Below, piece after piece: positions 6,880 to 7,900 of a stretch of 7,900 bases of DNA. Numbering within the stretch: position 1 is the stretch's first letter; each line of letters begins with the position of its first letter. The position numbers and the translations under genes were made by a program. The notes below the pieces were generated by a model that worked only from the letters and a program-made list of their open reading frames with translations, did not search any database and had not been told where the DNA came from. This DNA is from an uncultured Clostridia bacterium (lineage in GTDB: Bacteria; Bacillota; Clostridia; Peptostreptococcales; Anaerovoracaceae): positions 1 through 7,900 of the forward strand of contig CAKQVC010000081.1 of the NCBI GenBank assembly GCA_934277655.1, written 5' to 3'.

Positions 6880-6897
6880 TGCATAAGTGCGTATGCA
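6880..6897. repeat. Small inverted repeat at the border between the PHP gene and the IS remnants
   Basis: tgcata (6880-6885) and tatgca (6892-6897) form a 6-bp stem with a 6-base loop, and gcac/gtgc (6875-6878 with 6887-6890) is an alternative pairing. No T run follows. It could belong to the outer end of the first insertion sequence or be the remains of a PHP terminator. Confidence 0.3.
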
Positions 6898-6928
6898 CCT
6901 TGAAAATTCAATGAAATTTGGCAATAGA

Positions 6929-6994
6929 ATAGCATGAAACCATCTGGTTTGGTATAATTGAATAAAAACCATCATAACCGGAGGCTCATGCTAT
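6929..6994 (+). promoter_or_regulatory. 9-bp inverted repeat flanking the promoter and ribosome site of IS remnant A
   Basis: atagcatga (6929-6937) is the exact reverse complement of tcatgctat (6986-6994), whose last two bases are the AT of the transposase ATG. After a 2x1 internal loop, CC (6940-6941) can pair with GG (6983-6984) of the ribosome site GGAGG (6980-6984). The left arm is upstream of the internal -10 box, so only a transcript entering from outside would contain both arms. Confidence 0.55.
6950..6958 (+). promoter_or_regulatory. Extended -10 promoter of IS remnant A transposase
   Basis: TGG precedes a perfect TATAAT (6953-6958). No good -35 box is present at the right distance; that position overlaps the left arm of the 9-bp inverted repeat and the palindrome aaaccatctggttt (6937-6950). 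Transcription would start near 6965, 28 bases before the ATG. Confidence 0.5.
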
Positions 6995-7070
6995 GCTTAA
7001 AAGTATAACACAAGTAAACCAGAATGATAAGCAAATTTCAAAAACTGTTAAAAAATTTTTTATTATGTAG
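6993..7070 (+). pseudogene. Truncated transposase, first 25 codons only (IS remnant A)
   Basis: The ATG at 6993 has a strong ribosome site (GGAGG, 6980-6984, eight bases upstream) and encodes a 25-residue peptide. Its first part, MLKSITQVNQNDKQISKTVK, resembles from memory the N-terminus of IS4/IS1182-type DDE transposases of Clostridia; the family assignment is tentative. The frame stops at a TAG (7068-7070), exactly where the sequence changes character into GGAGGCTGTAAAATAA, which looks like the tip of another IS. A full transposase would be several hundred codons, so nearly the whole gene is gone and no activity is possible. It keeps its own promoter and ribosome site, so a tiny peptide may still be made. 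Confidence 0.5.
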
Positions 7071-7157
7071 GAGGCTGTAAAATAAGTCTCTTTTATTGCT
7101 GCTAAAGCACCAAAAATGCCGCGCGGTCGATCAAGAAGTCGACTTGCGCGGCTTTTG
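7070..7157. mobile_element. Probable IS end (remnant B) with internal hairpin terminator
   Basis: The stretch starting GGAGGCTGTAAAATAAGTC at 7070 looks like the terminal inverted repeat of an IS, and it begins exactly where transposase remnant A breaks off. About 40 bases inside is a bidirectional terminator-like hairpin: gccgcgc (7118-7124) with gcgcggc (7146-7152), plus inner gtcga/tcgac (7126-7130 with 7139-7143) and flanking A and T runs. A terminator just inside an IS tip is common at the 3' end of a transposase gene. No transposase coding sequence of this element is visible and no matching second terminal repeat was found in the window, so the assignment is an inference. Confidence 0.35.
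7111..7157. terminator. GC-rich hairpin with A and T flanks, bidirectional terminator
   Basis: gccgcgc 7118-7124 pairs with gcgcggc 7146-7152, and gtcga 7126-7130 with tcgac 7139-7143. caaaa (7111-7115) can pair with ttttg (7153-7157). It has a T tract on the plus strand (7153-7156) and a run of five T on the minus strand (A run 7112-7116). It would block transcription in either direction between the IS remnants. Confidence 0.6.
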
Positions 7158-7369
7158 TTATCATATACAAAAGCACCGCATGAAGCGGCGCCCATGAATG
7201 AACGCCGTATGCGCATAAAAATTTGTATTTCGTTATGTGCGCTTTTCTCCTAACGCATTGTTCTCCCAATCACGCCTGCGGCTAGGGTAGCATCACATAA
7301 AGGATGCGCGTGATTCATAATGCCTAATGTACCATGATTGGTACGCGATCGCAATAGTGTAAAATAGTT
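7158..7369. other. Non-coding, hairpin-rich spacer between IS remnants
   Basis: I see no credible gene here. Several inverted repeats lie in series: ccgc 7176-7179 with gcgg 7185-7188; gcgcataa 7211-7218 with ttatgtgcgc 7233-7242 (two-base bulge, then TTTT); aatcacgc 7268-7275 with gcgtgatt 7308-7315, enclosing gcatc 7290-7294 with gatgc 7303-7307; gtacc 7329-7333 with ggtac 7340-7344; and the palindrome gcgatcgc 7345-7352. The GC-rich short repeats differ from the AT-rich sequence on both sides, which suggests an imported segment. Confidence 0.4.
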
Positions 7370-7392
7370 GTGGAGTTTTTAGAGAAAAGAAA

Positions 7393-7460
7393 ATAGAGAT
7401 TAGCTCCAATGTGTTAAAATAAGAATTTGGAAAAACATTAACCAAGGGAGAAATCTCTAT
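7393..7460 (+). promoter_or_regulatory. 9-bp inverted repeat flanking the promoter and ribosome site of the ISLre2 remnant
   Basis: atagagatt (7393-7401) is the exact reverse complement of aatctctat (7452-7460), which runs into the transposase ATG (7459-7461). After a 2x1 internal loop, CTCC (7404-7407) pairs with GGAG (7447-7450) of the ribosome site AAGGGAG. A read-through transcript would therefore hide both the ribosome site and the start codon. A transcript from the internal -10 (7415-7420) would lack the left arm. Confidence 0.6.
7412..7420 (+). promoter_or_regulatory. Extended -10 promoter of the ISLre2 remnant
   Basis: TGT precedes TAAAAT (7415-7420), a 5/6 match with the extended TGn pattern. 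No -35 box is recognisable; the -35 position overlaps the left arm of the 9-bp inverted repeat, as in IS remnant A. The start would be near 7427. Confidence 0.4.
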
Positions 7461-7900
7461 GGAAAACACTATACAACAAATTGCACTGGATTTGGTAGAA
7501 AAAATCATAAAAAAGCTTTTGAAACAAAAATTTCTGATCTGGATGCTTTGGCTTTCGATGTGCTGCAAGACCGTAGCACGCCGTATTCTGGAGGCTACAG
7601 CAGCAGAGTAAAATGAAGCAATCTGCAAGGATAAGCAGACCAGAAAGCCTCTGGGACTGATTCCGAAAGAAAAGGAACGCAAACGGACGATCCTGACCGA
7701 GATCGGTGCTTTGAACCTGCAGCGCGATTACTATTTTGATAAAATCGGAGGAGGCTGGACATTCCGGGAAGCTGCACAGAAGGACAGAACAGTCATGTGC
7801 TGTCGGAAAGGTTCAGCCGAGATCCGATGGGCTGGAGCGAGGAATGCCTGGGAAAGTTAAGTCAGGCAAGAGTATACTTGAAAAATGGCGGGACGCTGAC
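7459..7900 (+). pseudogene. Decayed ISLre2-family (UPF0236) transposase, internally deleted, runs off the window
   Basis: The start has AAGGGAG (7444-7450) eight bases before the ATG. Pieces in different frames together resemble an ISLre2 transposase. Frame 1 gives MENTIQQIALDLVEKI. The frame two bases on, after an A6 run at 7509-7514, gives AFETKISDLDALAFDVLQD (7515-7571). Frame 1 returns with VARRILEATAAE and then meets a TAA at 7609-7611. Reading on past it gives NEAICKDKQTRKPLGL and further, to RDYYFDK (about 7745). From about 7764 the second frame resumes with CTEGQNSHVLSERFSRDP then MGWSEECLGKLSQARVYLKN, which belongs near the C-terminus of the family. The middle of the protein, including the expected catalytic core (roughly 300 residues by family length), is missing. 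Two frameshifts, one nonsense codon and an internal deletion make it non-functional. The remaining 3' end lies beyond the window. Confidence 0.8.

Larger units (their letters stand above)
7371..7900 (+). mobile_element. ISLre2-family insertion sequence remnant, left part
   Basis: This covers the AT-rich leader, promoter and pseudogene of the ISLre2-type element. The left boundary is uncertain. I set it where the hairpin-rich spacer gives way to an AT-rich tract beginning tggagttttt, which can itself pair with agctcca (7402-7408). No terminal repeat or target duplication can be confirmed because the right end is outside the window. Confidence 0.5.

Noticed and set aside
6986..7216. 76-residue minus-strand ORF across the IS junction
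   Set aside because: It runs through a terminator hairpin and through the antisense of the remnant A start, and has no ribosome site; it looks like chance coding in a repeat-rich stretch.
7345..7352. GCGATCGC octamer, identical to the cyanobacterial HIP1 repeat
   Set aside because: It occurs once, in a Firmicute-like context; coincidence within a hairpin-rich spacer is enough.
7111..7352. Possible CRISPR array or integron attachment site
   Set aside because: The hairpins differ from each other in sequence and spacing, there are no regular direct repeats, and no integrase or cas gene is present.
7293..7682. 129-residue minus-strand ORF
   Set aside because: It is antisense to the ISLre2 pseudogene, whose plus-strand pieces match a known family, so this is a shadow frame.

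Overview
The window looks like a chromosomal segment from a low- to mid-GC Firmicute of the class Clostridia, most likely of the Lachnospiraceae type. Supporting signs are AGGAGG-type ribosome sites, sigma-A-like promoters, the mtaB-hinT and rpsU-yqeY gene pairs, and an ISLre2-family transposase remnant at the right edge. The genus cannot be fixed from the sequence alone.

Layout: (1) 1-50 is the C-terminal tail of an unidentified plus-strand gene, followed by a strong hairpin. (2) 149-1614 is a promoter, a structured leader of about 140 nt and an amidohydrolase-superfamily gene related to Xaa-Pro dipeptidases and imidazolonepropionase. (3) 1702-3476 is a translationally coupled pair: mtaB, which modifies t6A37 to ms2t6A37 in tRNA, and a HIT nucleotide-binding protein, closed by a bidirectional terminator. 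(4) 3602-4453, minus strand, is an rpsU-yqeY operon with its own promoter and terminator, convergent with mtaB-hinT. (5) 4504-5868, minus strand, is an M20D-type metallopeptidase/amidohydrolase with its own promoter and terminator. (6) 5904-6801 is a PHP-domain phosphoesterase transcribed divergently from the M20 gene. It has no Shine-Dalgarno sequence, and an extended -10 element ends six bases before its ATG, so it may be leaderless. (7) 6850-7900 has no intact gene. It is a mosaic of decayed insertion sequences: the first 25 codons of one transposase, an IS-end-like segment rich in hairpins, and an ISLre2-type transposase with two frameshifts, a nonsense codon and an internal deletion.

The left part is a mix of translation housekeeping (mtaB, rpsU, yqeY) and peptide or amide catabolism (the amidohydrolase and M20 genes). 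The right part is a graveyard of mobile elements. No complete new defence or biosynthetic system is present. The most interesting signal is that both IS remnants carry the same device: a 9-bp inverted repeat whose right arm runs into the transposase ATG and whose left arm lies just upstream of the internal -10 box. This is the arrangement expected to block translation of transcripts that enter from outside the element.
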